64,000 bases of DNA from Variovorax ginsengisoli (GTDB lineage: Bacteria > Pseudomonadota > Gammaproteobacteria > Burkholderiales > Burkholderiaceae_C): assembly GCF_030486595.1 (NCBI RefSeq), contig NZ_JAUJZH010000037.1:1-64000 (forward strand). The letters are read 5' to 3'. Both the position numbers and the translations under genes were made by a program. The notes below the pieces were generated by a model that was not told the DNA's origin, ran no database searches, and saw only the letters and a program-made list of their open reading frames with translations. Shown piece by piece: positions 39,725 through 48,614 of the stretch. Position 1 is the stretch's first letter. Each line of letters opens with the position of its first letter.

Positions 39725-39948
39725 TCACTGCCCGCCGGCTGCCAGCGGCTGATCCGGCGCATGGTCATGCGCTGCGCGCCGGATACGCAGGCCCAGGCTC
39801 AGCAACAGCACGCCCGTCAGCACGGCGTGCAGGCTGATCAGCCAGACCATGGCCAGCGCGCCCGGCCCCGGTGCCGCGAGCACCAGCGCGCCGAACAGCA
39901 GCGAGACGATGCCGCTCAGCACCAGCGGCGCCCTGCTGCGAGTCGGCC
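39725..39948 (-). pseudogene. hdeD: HdeD-like membrane protein, C-terminal fragment
   Basis: The minus-strand frame reads RAPLVLSGIVSLLFGALVLA, APGPGALAMVWLISLHAVLT and GVLLLSLGLRIRRAAHDHAP before a stop at 39725. HdeD/DUF308 proteins have six helices in repeated pairs, and LSG--S-LFG...PG-GAL-(M/V)VWLI is their repeat signature. Only the last pair remains and there is no start codon. It abuts the end of the BON gene. Together with ClpK, Hsp20 and PsiE this fragment recalls the heat-resistance locus. Confidence 0.75.
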
Positions 39949-40617
39949 TCAGCCGATCGTGATGCGGTTCTCGACCGCACTGACCCCGGGCGCCTTCCAC
40001 GCCGCGCGCTCCGCTTCCTCGCGCTCGGCCCAGGCGCGCACCCTGCCCTTGAGGGTCACCTTGCCGCCGTCCACCTCGACCGTGATCCGCTCGGCGTCGG
40101 TCTGCGCGCTGCGTACCAGCGCCTCCTCGACCTTCTTCTTGATGTCCGAAGGTTGCACCATCGGCTTCACGTCGATCAGGTTGCTGACGCCCTTCACGCC
40201 GGCGAGATTGCGCACGACGCGCCCGGCCTGCTGCTTCTTGTATTGCCAGTCGACCGTGCCCTTCAGGGTGACCCAGCCCTTGGAGACGGTGACATCGATC
40301 TTTTCCCGCTCCAGCAGAATGTCCCATTGCAGGGCGCGCGCTGCAGCTGCGGCGATATCGGGGTCGGTGCGTTCGTAGCCGGCGCCCAGCCGGACCTCGA
40401 TGTCGTTGGCCACGGCCTTCACGCCGCGCACGCGGTGAGAAGCCTCTTCCGCCGCCCAGCGCTTGGTGTAGGAATCGACATAGCCGGTGAGCGTGACGAC
40501 GCCTTCCTTCACCGCGACGCCGATCTCGTTGGACTGCACACGTGGTTCCCATCTCAGTTCGGCCAGCACCTCGTTCTGGATCTCGACGTCGGAGCGGACA
40601 GCGGTAGCGACGGTCAT
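39949..40617 (-). CDS. Protein with three BON domains
   Basis: The 222-residue protein consists of three BON domains in tandem (about 5-72, 80-148 and 155-222). Each has the V--G-VTL-G-V pattern: EGVVTLTGYVDSY, KGWVTLKGTVDW and GGKVTLKGRVRAW. There is no signal peptide, unlike OsmY, so it is probably cytosolic. BON domains are thought to bind membranes or phospholipids and are common in stress loci. AAGGAAA before ATG 40617 supports the start. It appears to be the first gene of the minus-strand run leading to clpK. Confidence 0.88.
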   Translation of the reverse strand: MTVATAVRSDVEIQNEVLAELRWEPRVQSNEIGVAVKEGVVTLTGYVDSYTKRWAAEEASHRVRGVKAVANDIEVRLGAGYERTDPDIAAAAARALQWDILLEREKIDVTVSKGWVTLKGTVDWQYKKQQAGRVVRNLAGVKGVSNLIDVKPMVQPSDIKKKVEEALVRSAQTDAERITVEVDGGKVTLKGRVRAWAEREEAERAAWKAPGVSAVENRITIG

Positions 40618-40758
40618 GATGTTTCCTTGTCTTTCGACTGGCGCCCGCTTGAGGAAAAAATCGCCTCCGACATCGGCGCGCGGGGCGCGGCGGCGCATCG
40701 GTCGGTCCCATCAACAGTAGGCTTGCCGGCCGCCGCGGTCTTTCACAGAGCTGCGCAG

Positions 40759-41622
40759 CTATGTCGCAAAATTGCGGGCAACGCTGGACGACAGTGCCGT
40801 GCAGGTGTCCAGCCGGAAGGTACGCGGCGTGAAGCCGGTGTAGCGGAGGAACACGCCGCAGAAATGGCCCTGCGTTCGGAAGCCCACCTGCGCCGCGACA
40901 TCGATCAGCGCCAGGTCACTGGCGGACAAAAGCGACTTCGCACGCTCCACGCGCTGCATCACCACGTAGAGATGCGGCGGCTGGCCGGTTGCCTGCTTGA
41001 ACATGCGGGCGAAATGGAATGAGCTCATGTGCACCTCGGTCGCGAGCTGCGCGACGTGGAGGGGTTCGGTGATGTGCTCGTCGATGAAGGCCTGGACCCG
41101 CCGCAGTTTGTGCTGCGGCAGACCGGTACCCAGCACCCCGCTCGAGGCCACCCCACCGTAATGGCGTACCAGATGCACGGCCAGCACTCGGACCAGCGGC
41201 TCCAGGTAGGCTGCGTTCGGCTGCAAGCCGCTGCGGAGTTCTTCCTGCAAGGCGTTGCCGACCTCGCGGACGAACGGATCAAGGGTGGAATAGCGGGTCG
41301 CCAGACGCGGCACCGCAACTCCGAGCGCGGCGCGAGTCTGTTGCGCCAGGAAGTCGGGCGCGATCCGTAGCAGCAAAGTGCCGCCAGGCGGCCGACACTG
41401 AACGCGGCAGATCCGGCCGTCCGGAATCAGGGCCACCAGGGGTGCCCTCAGGAATGTCTTGCGTTCCTCGCCGTCATCGGTGCGGTAGGCGATGTCCACC
41501 GCCGCGCCTTCGGTCGGAATCAGGATCTCGATCGCATCCCGCCGGCGCTCGGTCTCTTCGTTTGCCAAAGGCAGGAGCGCGCACTGGGTGACCTCGACCT
41601 CCTCAGGCATTGCAGGGGTCAT
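40759..41622 (-). CDS. AraC-family regulator of the stress island
   Basis: The 287-residue protein has a divergent N-terminal sensor domain and a C-terminal AraC domain (about 180-280). Its first helix-turn-helix is VAQLATEVHMSSFHFARMFK, followed by ATGQPPHLYVVMQRVERAKS, and its second is LIDVAAQVGFRTQGHFCGVF. ATG 41622 is preferred because GAGGTG lies a few bases upstream; a GTG at 41631 is also open. It lies between the FixJ-type regulator gene and the BON-hsp20-clpK run, all on the minus strand, so it is a candidate local regulator. A close relative with a frameshift lies at 47440-48352. Confidence 0.9.
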   Translation of the reverse strand: MTPAMPEEVEVTQCALLPLANEETERRRDAIEILIPTEGAAVDIAYRTDDGEERKTFLRAPLVALIPDGRICRVQCRPPGGTLLLRIAPDFLAQQTRAALGVAVPRLATRYSTLDPFVREVGNALQEELRSGLQPNAAYLEPLVRVLAVHLVRHYGGVASSGVLGTGLPQHKLRRVQAFIDEHITEPLHVAQLATEVHMSSFHFARMFKQATGQPPHLYVVMQRVERAKSLLSASDLALIDVAAQVGFRTQGHFCGVFLRYTGFTPRTFRLDTCTALSSSVARNFAT

Positions 41623-41741
41623 GGTCGTCACCTCGCAAATATTGTGGACGACTGAACCATACGCGCTGCCGGCTCCCTATGCCATGCCGCTTTGGTTTAC
41701 GGTGAATGCGCCCTGCTCCCGCACCACCACGGCGCGTTGGA

Positions 41742-42365
41742 CTACACCCGTTCCGCCAGCCTCACCAGATCGGGCAGGGAACGCACGCCCATCTTCTTCA
41801 TCAGGTTGTGGCGGTGCACCTTGACCGTGTCCTCCGCAATATCGAGCCTGGCCGCGACCTGTTTGTTCAGCATGCCCTCCACGACCAGGGCCAGCACCTC
41901 ATGTTCGCGCGGCGACAAAGACGCCATGCGCTGGCGGATTTCGTCAAGTTCGGCCCGCTCGCCAATGCCGGCGGCATCGCGTTCGAGCGCCAGGTCGATC
42001 GCATCGAGCAGTTCGACATCGCTGAAGGGTTTGAGAAGGAACTCGACCGCCCCCGCCTTCATCGCCTTCACGCTCATCGGGACATCGCCGTGGCCGGTCA
42101 TGAAGACGATCGGCAGTGCATCGCCGCGTTGGGCCAGGATGCGCTGCAGTTCCAGCCCGCTGGTGACCGGCAGCCGCACGTCGAGCACGAGGCAAGCCGG
42201 CAGGTTCGGGCGCGCATGGGCGAGAAACTCCGCCGCGGTCTCGAAGGTCCGCACCTGCCATTCGAACGCGCGCATCAGGCTGCTGAGCGCTTCGCGCATG
42301 GATGCGTCGTCGTCGACGATGTACACGATCGACTTCGGGCGCCCGCGGCCGGTGACGAATGACAT
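41742..42365 (-). CDS. FixJ-family response regulator
   Basis: The protein has 207 residues. The receiver has VYIVDDDASMREAL, Asp in LVLDVRLPVTSGLE (near 62), the FixJ-type MTGHGDVPMSVKAMKAGAVE and Lys in LLKPFSD. A LuxR helix-turn-helix follows (LSPREHEVLALVVEGMLNKQ, then LDIAEDTVKVHRHNLMKKMG). GGGAGG five bases before ATG 42365 is a strong ribosome-binding site. It is probably activated by the FixL-like kinase at 34046-35740. It lies upstream of the AraC and clpK genes. Confidence 0.92.
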   Translation of the reverse strand: MSFVTGRGRPKSIVYIVDDDASMREALSSLMRAFEWQVRTFETAAEFLAHARPNLPACLVLDVRLPVTSGLELQRILAQRGDALPIVFMTGHGDVPMSVKAMKAGAVEFLLKPFSDVELLDAIDLALERDAAGIGERAELDEIRQRMASLSPREHEVLALVVEGMLNKQVAARLDIAEDTVKVHRHNLMKKMGVRSLPDLVRLAERV

Positions 42366-42497
42366 GGAACCTCCCGGGAAGTGCAAGTGTGTGCCCGGCG
42401 CGGAGGTCTGTCCAGCGCCGGACTTGGCAAGTTTGCGCAGCAATCCGGAAGACGGCCGCTTCCGCCGGGCCTACGCTGCCGACAACGGAAAGACCCG

Positions 42498-42566
42498 ATG
42501 AAACGCCCGTTCCTCTTCCTCGACACCGCGGGACAGCGCGCGAGCGCCGAGCCACGGGCACGCTGA
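42498..42566 (+). CDS. Possible 22-residue leader or remnant
   Basis: ATG 42498 follows GGAAAG with good spacing and opens MKRPFLFLDTAGQRASAEPR before a stop at 42566, eleven bases ahead of the reductase remnant. Real start signals support it, but the peptide has no recognisable features. Confidence 0.3.
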   Translation: MKRPFLFLDTAGQRASAEPRAR

Positions 42567-42576
42567 GGCTTCGATC

Positions 42577-43277
42577 GTGACCTTGAGCGACGCCAGAGAC
42601 CCGCCGTCGCCGCCAGGGGCGGCGCTGGTGAAGATCTACGGGCGATTGGGCAATGCCGCCGCCTGGGCGATACGCGACTTCCTGCACCGCAGCGACGTAC
42701 CCTTCGAGTGGGTTCCGCTGTCAAACGACGACAGCGCACGCAGTGAAGCCCAGGTCGACCACCTGCACGATGGACGACTGCCGGTCTGCCTGTTCCCAGA
42801 CGGCACCCGCATGGAATGCCCGACGATCCGGCAGATCACGGAGAAGCTCGGCTGGATCAGGAATCCGTCTCGCTCCGAATACGACCTGGCCATCTAGGGC
42901 GCCGGCCCGACCGGGCTCAGCGCTGCGGTCTACGCCGGGGCCGATGGACTGTCGACGGTTCTGGTCGAGCCCGGACGCGGCGTCGGCGTGCTTGAGGATG
43001 GCACACGGATCGTCGCGCGCGCCTCGATCTGCGCGACCGGCGTGGCCTACCGGCGACTCGGCCTGCCGAACGCCTCACCGGCCCCGACCTGCTGCAGGGC
43101 TGCCGACGCCCGCCGCGGTGGCCGCTGGACCGCGAGCCGTACTTCCTCGAGACCAGCATCCCAGGCATGTTTGCGGCCGGCGATGTGCGGCACAACGCGG
43201 TGCGCCGCGTCGCATCGGCAGTGGGCGAAGGCGCGATGGCGGTGGCTTTCGTGCACCGCCATCTCGACGCCAGCTGA
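42577..43277 (+). pseudogene. Thioredoxin-reductase-like fusion, broken copy
   Basis: The sequence parallels the intact gene at 54217-55575. The glutaredoxin-like part (VKIYGRLGNAAAWAIRDFLH, PTIRQITEKLGWIRNPSRSE) is followed by YDLAI and a TAG at 42895-42897, where the intact gene has Tyr. The FAD motif GAGPTGLSAAVYAGADGLST continues in frame, but then the sequence jumps to GRGVGVLEDGTRIVARASIC, losing about 60 residues. After RLGLPNASPA most of the NADPH domain is also gone. The last piece, WPLDREPYFLETSIPGMFAA and GDVRHNAVRRVASAVGEGAM, ends at 43277 in another frame. One nonsense mutation and two deletions leave it non-functional. Confidence 0.9.
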
Positions 43278-43289
43278 GCATCGCGTTCT

Positions 43290-43820
43290 TCACGCGGTGG
43301 GGTCGGGCCTCTCGTGCTCGCGAGCGCCGAAGTTCTCGTGTGCATCGGGCGGTTCGATCCTGTCGTCGCGTTCGCGCAGGAGCCAATACACGATGCCCAG
43401 CGCCAGGGCCGCGCCGGCCATGGCGGCCACCGTCTCGGGCTCGGTGGACTTCGTGTCGAGGATGACGAACTTGCGGCTGAGCGCCAGCAGGGCGATCAGC
43501 ACCACCGTCTTGACCTGCACGATGCCATCACGCCGCAGCGCGACTCGGACGATGGAGTGGTTGAACTCCAGCGCGATCAGGAGCGTCATCACCATGCCGA
43601 ACAGGCCTTGGAACACCTCGTGGTCCAACGGATCGAGTGCGCCGGTCAGAAGCAGCGGCACAACGCGCCGCAGCAACTGGACCAGCGCCAGCGCGACCAT
43701 CGTCGCGATGATGAATCCGAGCGCGAAGGCGACGAGGTGCTCGAAGCGCTCGTTGATCGTCATCAGCGGCCAATAGCGGCGCGTCTCGCGCAGGAACCAG
43801 GGCTTGCGTTGCGGTGGCAT
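43290..43820 (-). CDS. psiE: PsiE-family membrane protein
   Basis: This inner-membrane protein has 176 residues and four hydrophobic segments. It matches the phosphate-starvation-inducible PsiE family: FEHLVAFALGFIIATMVALA, HEVFQGLFGMVMTLLIALEF, VQVKTVVLIALLALSRKFVI and LALGIVYWLLRERDDR. The conserved charged loop is FNHSIVRVALRRDGI. PsiE proteins recur in heat-resistance loci, but their activity is not established. The C-terminal tail is acidic and probably disordered. A second, truncated copy lies at 57024-57157. Confidence 0.85.
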   Translation of the reverse strand: MPPQRKPWFLRETRRYWPLMTINERFEHLVAFALGFIIATMVALALVQLLRRVVPLLLTGALDPLDHEVFQGLFGMVMTLLIALEFNHSIVRVALRRDGIVQVKTVVLIALLALSRKFVILDTKSTEPETVAAMAGAALALGIVYWLLRERDDRIEPPDAHENFGAREHERPDPTA

Positions 43821-44047
43821 CGGGAACCTCCTCGCTGCTGAGAGCAGGCGATTGTGCCGTGCGGGGCCGTCAGGATAAGCCCGCTGCCGCCCTGATCCCA
43901 GAAACAGGTCAGGAATCGCAGGCCGCAGGAAGACACGGCGCAGGTGCGATCCTATGCTCGATCCATGACGCCCACCGGGCGCTGATCGACGAGGTCACGC
44001 GCGAGCAATGCAGCAACGGCGCACGGCAACGCACCAGGAGCAATGAC
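43821..44047. promoter_or_regulatory. Divergent spacer between psiE and the universal stress gene
   Basis: These 227 bases must hold the promoters of both genes. A CAGGAG ribosome-binding site for the plus-strand gene lies at its right edge. I cannot place the promoter boxes with confidence. Confidence 0.4.
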
Positions 44048-44887
44048 ATGGACGGCTATCAATCCATTCTGGTTCACATGGACGCCTCGCCGCGCTGCGC
44101 GGAGCGGCTCGCCTCGGCGCGCAGGATCGCGCCGGCCCACGGTGCGGCAACCCTCGTGGCGCTGCTCGCCATCGAGCCACGGTTGTTGCCCTTGCCGCTG
44201 CGCGTCAATGTCGAGGCATCCGCCGCGCCGATCGTGCCCCAGATCGATCCTGAGCATCGCGAGCTCGCCCGCACCCTGTTCGACGAGGCCCTGAGTTCCG
44301 GCAATCCGGCGATGACCTGGGCCGAGGTGCCGGGCGATCCGCCCGTCTGGGGCGTGGCGCAGGCCTCGCTCTATGTCGATCTGATGGTGCTCGGTCAGCA
44401 TGACCCCGAAGACCCCCTGACGCGGGACGTGCCGAGGGATTTTGTGGAATCGGTCGTGATGGAAAGCGGCAAGCCGGCCCTGGTGATTCCCTATGCCGGG
44501 CGCTATCCGGTCGTTGGCCAGAACGTGCTGGTCGCATGGAAGCCCACGCGCGAATGCGCCCGCGCCGTCGCCGGCGCACTGCCGCTGATGCGGCGTGCCA
44601 AGCGCGTGCACGTCGTTTCCTGGGGACCGGACAACTACGGCCCGGCCGAGACCACCTTCGGCATCGTGCGCGCGCTGCGCTGGCATGGCATCGAGGCCAC
44701 TGCGAACCGGTACCCCGACGAGCCCGACAACCTGGGCGAGCTGCTGCTGTCCCATGCCGCGGATCAGGCCAGCGATCTGCTGGTGATGGGTTGTTACGGC
44801 CACCACCGCATTCTCGAGCTGCTGCTTGGCGGCGTGACGCGGACCGTGCTGCGCTCGATGACGCTGCCGGTGCTCATGGCGCATTGA
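44048..44887 (+). CDS. Universal stress protein (UspA family, tandem type)
   Basis: The protein has 279 residues, twice the size of a single Usp. The first domain (about 1-150) starts YQSILVHMDASPRCAERLAS and has a degenerate nucleotide loop. The second (about 155-279) starts NVLVAWKPTRECARAVAGAL and ends with the ATP-binding-like motif MGCYGHHRILELLLGGVTRT. Usp proteins help cells survive starvation, oxidants and respiratory poisons. CAGGAG eight bases upstream supports ATG 44048. Confidence 0.9.
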   Translation: MDGYQSILVHMDASPRCAERLASARRIAPAHGAATLVALLAIEPRLLPLPLRVNVEASAAPIVPQIDPEHRELARTLFDEALSSGNPAMTWAEVPGDPPVWGVAQASLYVDLMVLGQHDPEDPLTRDVPRDFVESVVMESGKPALVIPYAGRYPVVGQNVLVAWKPTRECARAVAGALPLMRRAKRVHVVSWGPDNYGPAETTFGIVRALRWHGIEATANRYPDEPDNLGELLLSHAADQASDLLVMGCYGHHRILELLLGGVTRTVLRSMTLPVLMAH

Positions 44888-44901
44888 AGGAAGGCGGCCC
44901 T

Positions 44902-45567
44902 TCAGGACGCCTCCTTGCGCGCACGAAGTTCGGCGATGAATTGCTCCACAGGCGTGAAGAAGGGGTTCTCGTGCACCACGCCACCGAGGATGATGACAGG
45001 GTGCGTGCGCAGCACGTCGGCCACCAGCGACGCGCTGGTCTTGGAAAGGTCGTACAGGCAGACCACGGTGTCGCGCCCTTCCGGCACCACATCATTGAGG
45101 CGGGCCTCGTACTCGAGGAAGTCTTCCACCCCCGGCCAGTCTTCGCCGGCCCACTCGGCATGTCCGGTGATCCGCGAGATCGGGGTCTTGGAATCGCCTG
45201 AAATATGCTGCTGGATGACGTCGAGCATGCGCGCCAGATCGAAATGCCCGTCGCGCAGGTACATGTCGAACACCGAAAGGACCTCGAGTTGCCCGTCGCG
45301 TTCCTGCTGCGCGACGTCGATACCGGCCGCATAGAGCTGACGCAGGTGTTCATCACGAAGCGACGGGTCGACCATCTGGCAGGCCCGATCGCCACGCTCG
45401 AGCCCATCCTTGATGAAGGGCATCATGATTCGGTTTTCCTCCTCGGCGTTCCGGAAGAAGGCGCAGATGTGGCGGTGCTTGCCCAATGTCGATCCCGCGA
45501 TTTCGATAGCGACCTGCTCGCTCTGACCGGACTCGGAGGCAATAAGGCCGGTGAAGCTTGAATCCAT
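44902..45567 (-). CDS. MEDS-domain (DcmR-like) sensory protein
   Basis: The 221-residue protein consists mainly of a MEDS domain: HICAFFRNAEEENRIMMPFI, KDGLERGDRACQMVDPSLRD, ISRITGHAEWAGEDWPGVED and VVCLYDLSKTSASLVADVLR. MEDS domains, first noted in the methylotroph regulator DcmR, resemble the RecA-like KaiC fold without its Walker motifs and are thought to sense small molecules such as hydrocarbon derivatives. There is no DNA-binding domain. GGAG eight bases before ATG 45567 supports the start. It is divergent from the NtrC-type activator gene, with 152 bases between them, so the pair may form one sensing unit. Confidence 0.85.
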   Translation of the reverse strand: MDSSFTGLIASESGQSEQVAIEIAGSTLGKHRHICAFFRNAEEENRIMMPFIKDGLERGDRACQMVDPSLRDEHLRQLYAAGIDVAQQERDGQLEVLSVFDMYLRDGHFDLARMLDVIQQHISGDSKTPISRITGHAEWAGEDWPGVEDFLEYEARLNDVVPEGRDTVVCLYDLSKTSASLVADVLRTHPVIILGGVVHENPFFTPVEQFIAELRARKEAS

Positions 45568-45719
45568 GAGGTTTCTCCAGGTTACCTTCGACAGTGCCAA
45601 CGTACGCCAAAAACAGGGCACCGGGAGCAATCGGGCACATCATCGAAATCTTTTAGCAAGTTTCTGGAAAAAGTGCGACTGCTCGCGTTGATCCGTGCCA
45701 CGCTTGCTTGTTGCCTGAC

Positions 45720-47228
45720 ATGAATGAAACTGCCGTCGAAATCCGCCGCCTTCGGGACTGCCTCAGCGGGCTGATGAGCCTCCTCGCGCTGCCGTCCCTG
45801 TGGGACAGCCGCGATCCGACGGAGGTCCTCCGGACGGTGCTCGAAATGCTGGCGCGCATGCTGGACCTGGACCTAGCGTACGCGAGGCTGGATGAGGGTG
45901 CATTGGTGCCGGCGCTGGAGCTGGCCCGCAGTGAGCATCTGCCCGACATTGCGCGACGCGCAGACGAGGTGGGCGCAGTCATAGAACCGTGGCTGCTGGC
46001 ACAGCACCCGGGCGTGCCGTATGCCGTACCGAATCCGTTCCAGCAAGGCGAACTCCGCGTCACGCACCTGTGGCTCGGGGTCAGGAAAGAGGTCGGGGTG
46101 GTGCTGGCCGCTTCCCGGCGTCCCGGGTTCCCGAGCTCGACCGAAACGCTGCTGCTGCGGGTGGCCGTGAACCAGGCGCTCGTCGAACTGCAGCGGGCAC
46201 AGCTGGCGGCCGTCCGCCAGCGCGCCGAGACCGCGGAGCAGCTCAACGACGAAATCACGGCGCACAACGCCTACCTGCGCCAGGAAACAGAACAGCATTG
46301 GGGAGAGATCGTCGGCCGCAGCAAGGTGCTCCGTGAGGCGCTCACACTGGTGGAGCGCGTTGCGCCGACCAACGCATGCGTCCTCGTCCAGGGCGAGACC
46401 GGGACCGGCAAGGAGTTGATCGCGCGTGCCATCCATCGGCTCAGCCACCGCCGGCAACACCCCTTTGTCCGGCTCAACTGCGCGGCCATCCCCACCGGGC
46501 TGATCGAAGCCGAGCTGTTCGGACATGAAAAGGGCGCCTTCACCGGAGCCATCGGCAAGCGCATCGGGCGCTTCGAACTGGCCGACAAGGGCACCATCTT
46601 CCTCGACGAAGTCGGCGAGATTCCGCTCGAGCTGCAGGCCAAGTTGTTGCGAGTGCTGCAGGAACACGAGTTCGAACGCCTGGGAAGCACCCACACGCAG
46701 AAATCCGACGTACGCCTGATCGCGGCCTCCAACCGCGACCTGGCCCAGATGGTCGCGGACCGTACGTTCCGCGACGATCTCTACTACCGCCTGAAGGTGT
46801 TCCCGATCGAGATCCCGCCATTGCGCCGGCGCGTGGACGACATCCCCATGCTGGCGCAGCACTTCCTGCAGGCGCACGCGCTTGCCAACAACCGGCCGAT
46901 CACGACCATGGCCCCGGAAGGCCTGGCGGCCCTCGTGCGGTATTCCTGGCCGGGGAACGTGCGCGAACTGTCGAACTTCATCGAACGCTGCGTGATCCTC
47001 ACGCAAGGCGCCACGCTTGAAGTCCCTGTGGGCGAATTGAAGCCTAGACCCAGCGATCAAGATGCAACTGGCGAAAGCCTTGAGCACATGGAGCGCCTGC
47101 ACATCCTGCGGGTCCTGGACGAATGCAACGGGGTCATCTCCGGACCCGCCGGTGCGGCCGCCAAGCTGGGCATGAAGCGCACCTCGCTGCAATACAGGAT
47201 GCAGAAGCTCGGCATCGGACGCAGTTGA
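45720..47228 (+). CDS. Sigma-54-dependent activator (GAF-AAA+-Fis)
   Basis: The 502-residue enhancer-binding protein has an N-terminal GAF-like sensor (about 30-165), a short coiled coil, then the sigma-54 interaction domain (about 205-440). Walker A is GETGTGKE, the sigma-54 contact loop is GAFTGA in HEKGAFTGAIGKR, Walker B is GTIFLDEVGEI, and the sensor region is YYRLKVFPIEIPPLRRR. A Fis-type helix-turn-helix is at the C terminus (GPAGAAAKLGMKRTSLQYRM). It needs sigma-54 promoters, but I found no clear -24/-12 element nearby. ATG 45720 lacks a good ribosome-binding site. It is divergent from the MEDS gene. Confidence 0.92.
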   Translation: MNETAVEIRRLRDCLSGLMSLLALPSLWDSRDPTEVLRTVLEMLARMLDLDLAYARLDEGALVPALELARSEHLPDIARRADEVGAVIEPWLLAQHPGVPYAVPNPFQQGELRVTHLWLGVRKEVGVVLAASRRPGFPSSTETLLLRVAVNQALVELQRAQLAAVRQRAETAEQLNDEITAHNAYLRQETEQHWGEIVGRSKVLREALTLVERVAPTNACVLVQGETGTGKELIARAIHRLSHRRQHPFVRLNCAAIPTGLIEAELFGHEKGAFTGAIGKRIGRFELADKGTIFLDEVGEIPLELQAKLLRVLQEHEFERLGSTHTQKSDVRLIAASNRDLAQMVADRTFRDDLYYRLKVFPIEIPPLRRRVDDIPMLAQHFLQAHALANNRPITTMAPEGLAALVRYSWPGNVRELSNFIERCVILTQGATLEVPVGELKPRPSDQDATGESLEHMERLHILRVLDECNGVISGPAGAAAKLGMKRTSLQYRMQKLGIGRS

Positions 47229-47233
47229 CCGTA

Positions 47234-47287
47234 CTGCCGGAGGGCCGGCAGCGGTTGCCGGGCGGCCGGCAGCCGAACGCCGGCAAC
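47234..47287. repeat. Two tandem GC-rich hairpins after the sigma-54 activator gene
   Basis: Hairpin 1 pairs CTGCCGG with CCGGCAG around an AGGG loop (47234-47251). Hairpin 2 pairs GTTGCCGG with CCGGCAAC (47254-47287). No T tract follows, so this is either a weak or factor-assisted terminator or a REP-like element. It begins five bases after the stop codon. Confidence 0.6.
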
Positions 47288-47439
47288 GTGTCGCGCAAGC
47301 GCAGTCCGCCTTGCCCAAACCCTTGTCACGCCTCGTGATTCTGCAAGACCGCGCCTCAGCCGCGGCATCGGCACGCCCCATGCAATGAACAGCATGCCTG
47401 CCGCCGGCAGCGCAAAGCCGAAGCTGAAAGGGGTCACAC

Positions 47440-48352
47440 ATGCTGACGGGAATCCATGCCGGAAGCGACGGTTCGTCGAGCGTCCATGCGCCGACGCGGC
47501 CGTCTCCACCATCTCCAGGAAGCCGGAGCGCTCCGGTCATGCGCATCGCCTATCTGGGCACAGCGGACCTCGGCAGCGTGCGCACACGTCATTCCCTCGA
47601 CATCCTGGTGCCGAAGGAGACCGCGAATCTGTTCACCACTCATCGCACGGAGGCTGCGCGCGACCGGGTCGCTTTCGTCCGGGCGCCACTGGTCTCCATC
47701 GTTCCGCCGTCGCTCCCGCACTCGCTCGCCGACAAGCCCGGCTCGAACACGCTCATCTTCAGCATCGCGCAGCCCCTTCTTCAGCGAGACGGCCCGTGCC
47801 ACGCTGGGCAGCGAGACGCTGAGCTTCGCCGAACCGCATGCCACGCCTGATTCGCTGATCCGCGAAGTCGGCGACGCTGTCGACCGTGAATTCCCGAGCC
47901 TGGACCGGCTGACGGCGAGTTCCCTGGATGCACTGGCTGCCCTGCTCGCTGCGCACGTCGCCAGGAACTACGTGGTCGCGGCACCGACGAAGGCCGTCAG
48001 CGTTGGATTGGCGGCCCACAAGATGCGCAGCGTCCGAAAGTTCATTTCCGAGCACCTGGGCGAGACGATCCGCGTCGAACAGCTGGCCGATGCAGTGCAT
48101 CTGAGCCCCTTTCATTTCGCGCGGATGTTCAAGCAATCGACGGGACAGTCGCCGCACCTGCACGTCCTGCTGCAGCGCATCGAGCGCGCCAAGGAGCTCT
48201 TGGCCGGCACTGACTCGCCGATCGTCGAAGTGGCCGCCGATGTGGGCTTTCGCACCCAAGGCCACTTCACCGGCGTCTTTCATCGCTACACCGGGTTCAC
48301 GCCGAAGGTATTCCGGCTGAACGCGCGTGAGGAATTTAGCGGACCCCGCTGA
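47440..48352 (+). pseudogene. AraC-family regulator with a homopolymer frameshift
   Basis: The N-terminal part is open from 47440 (RIAYLGTADLGSVRTRHSLD, VAFVRAPLVSIVPPSLPHS) to SNTLIFSIAQP. At about 47773 a run of four C (cagccccttcttc) holds one base more than the expected CAG-CCC-TTC-TTC. The rest, FSETARATLGSETLSFAEPH and the AraC domain (IRVEQLADAVHLSPFHFARM, IVEVAADVGFRTQGHFTGVF), is intact in the next frame to 48352. It is a close relative of the regulator at 40759-41622. A true mutation, a reversible slippage site or a sequencing error would all look the same here. Confidence 0.82.
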
Positions 48353-48369
48353 CCCATCAGGAGACCACC

Positions 48370-48603
48370 ATGACCAATGAAACTTCCATGCAAGAAGCCG
48401 CCGCGTTCGAACTCCAGTTCCGGTCGCTGTACGCGCAGGGCCGCGCGCTGGCATTTCCCTGTGACAGCGAGGGCCATGTCGACCTCGATCATTTCACCGA
48501 GCGTCTCAGGAACAACTATCTGTACGCAAGGGCAATGCTGGGGCGGCAGTACGCGTGGCCGCGGGTGGCGCGTAGCGGTCCGCAGAGCGGGCTCGGAAGC
48601 TGA
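48370..48603 (+). CDS. Small conserved-looking hypothetical protein
   Basis: The protein has 77 residues: MTNETSMQEAAAFELQFRSL, then ALAFPCDSEGHVDLDHFTER and NNYLYARAMLGRQYAWP. CAGGAG lies just before the ATG. Codon use fits the neighbours, and similar short proteins occur in other Burkholderiales as far as I recall, with no known role. It follows the AraC pseudogene by 17 bases, so the two were probably co-transcribed. Confidence 0.7.
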   Translation: MTNETSMQEAAAFELQFRSLYAQGRALAFPCDSEGHVDLDHFTERLRNNYLYARAMLGRQYAWPRVARSGPQSGLGS

Positions 48604-48614
48604 GGCAAGCTGAG

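Noticed and set aside
40749..40760. Perfect 12-bp palindrome AGCTGCGCAGCT
   Set aside because: It overlaps the 3' end of an AraC gene, has no T tract, and such palindromes are common by chance in GC-rich DNA.
45568..45719. Sigma-54 promoter in the MEDS/activator spacer
   Set aside because: TGGCAC-like boxes occur (for example near 45595 and 45702 on the minus strand), but none has a GC element at the required spacing.
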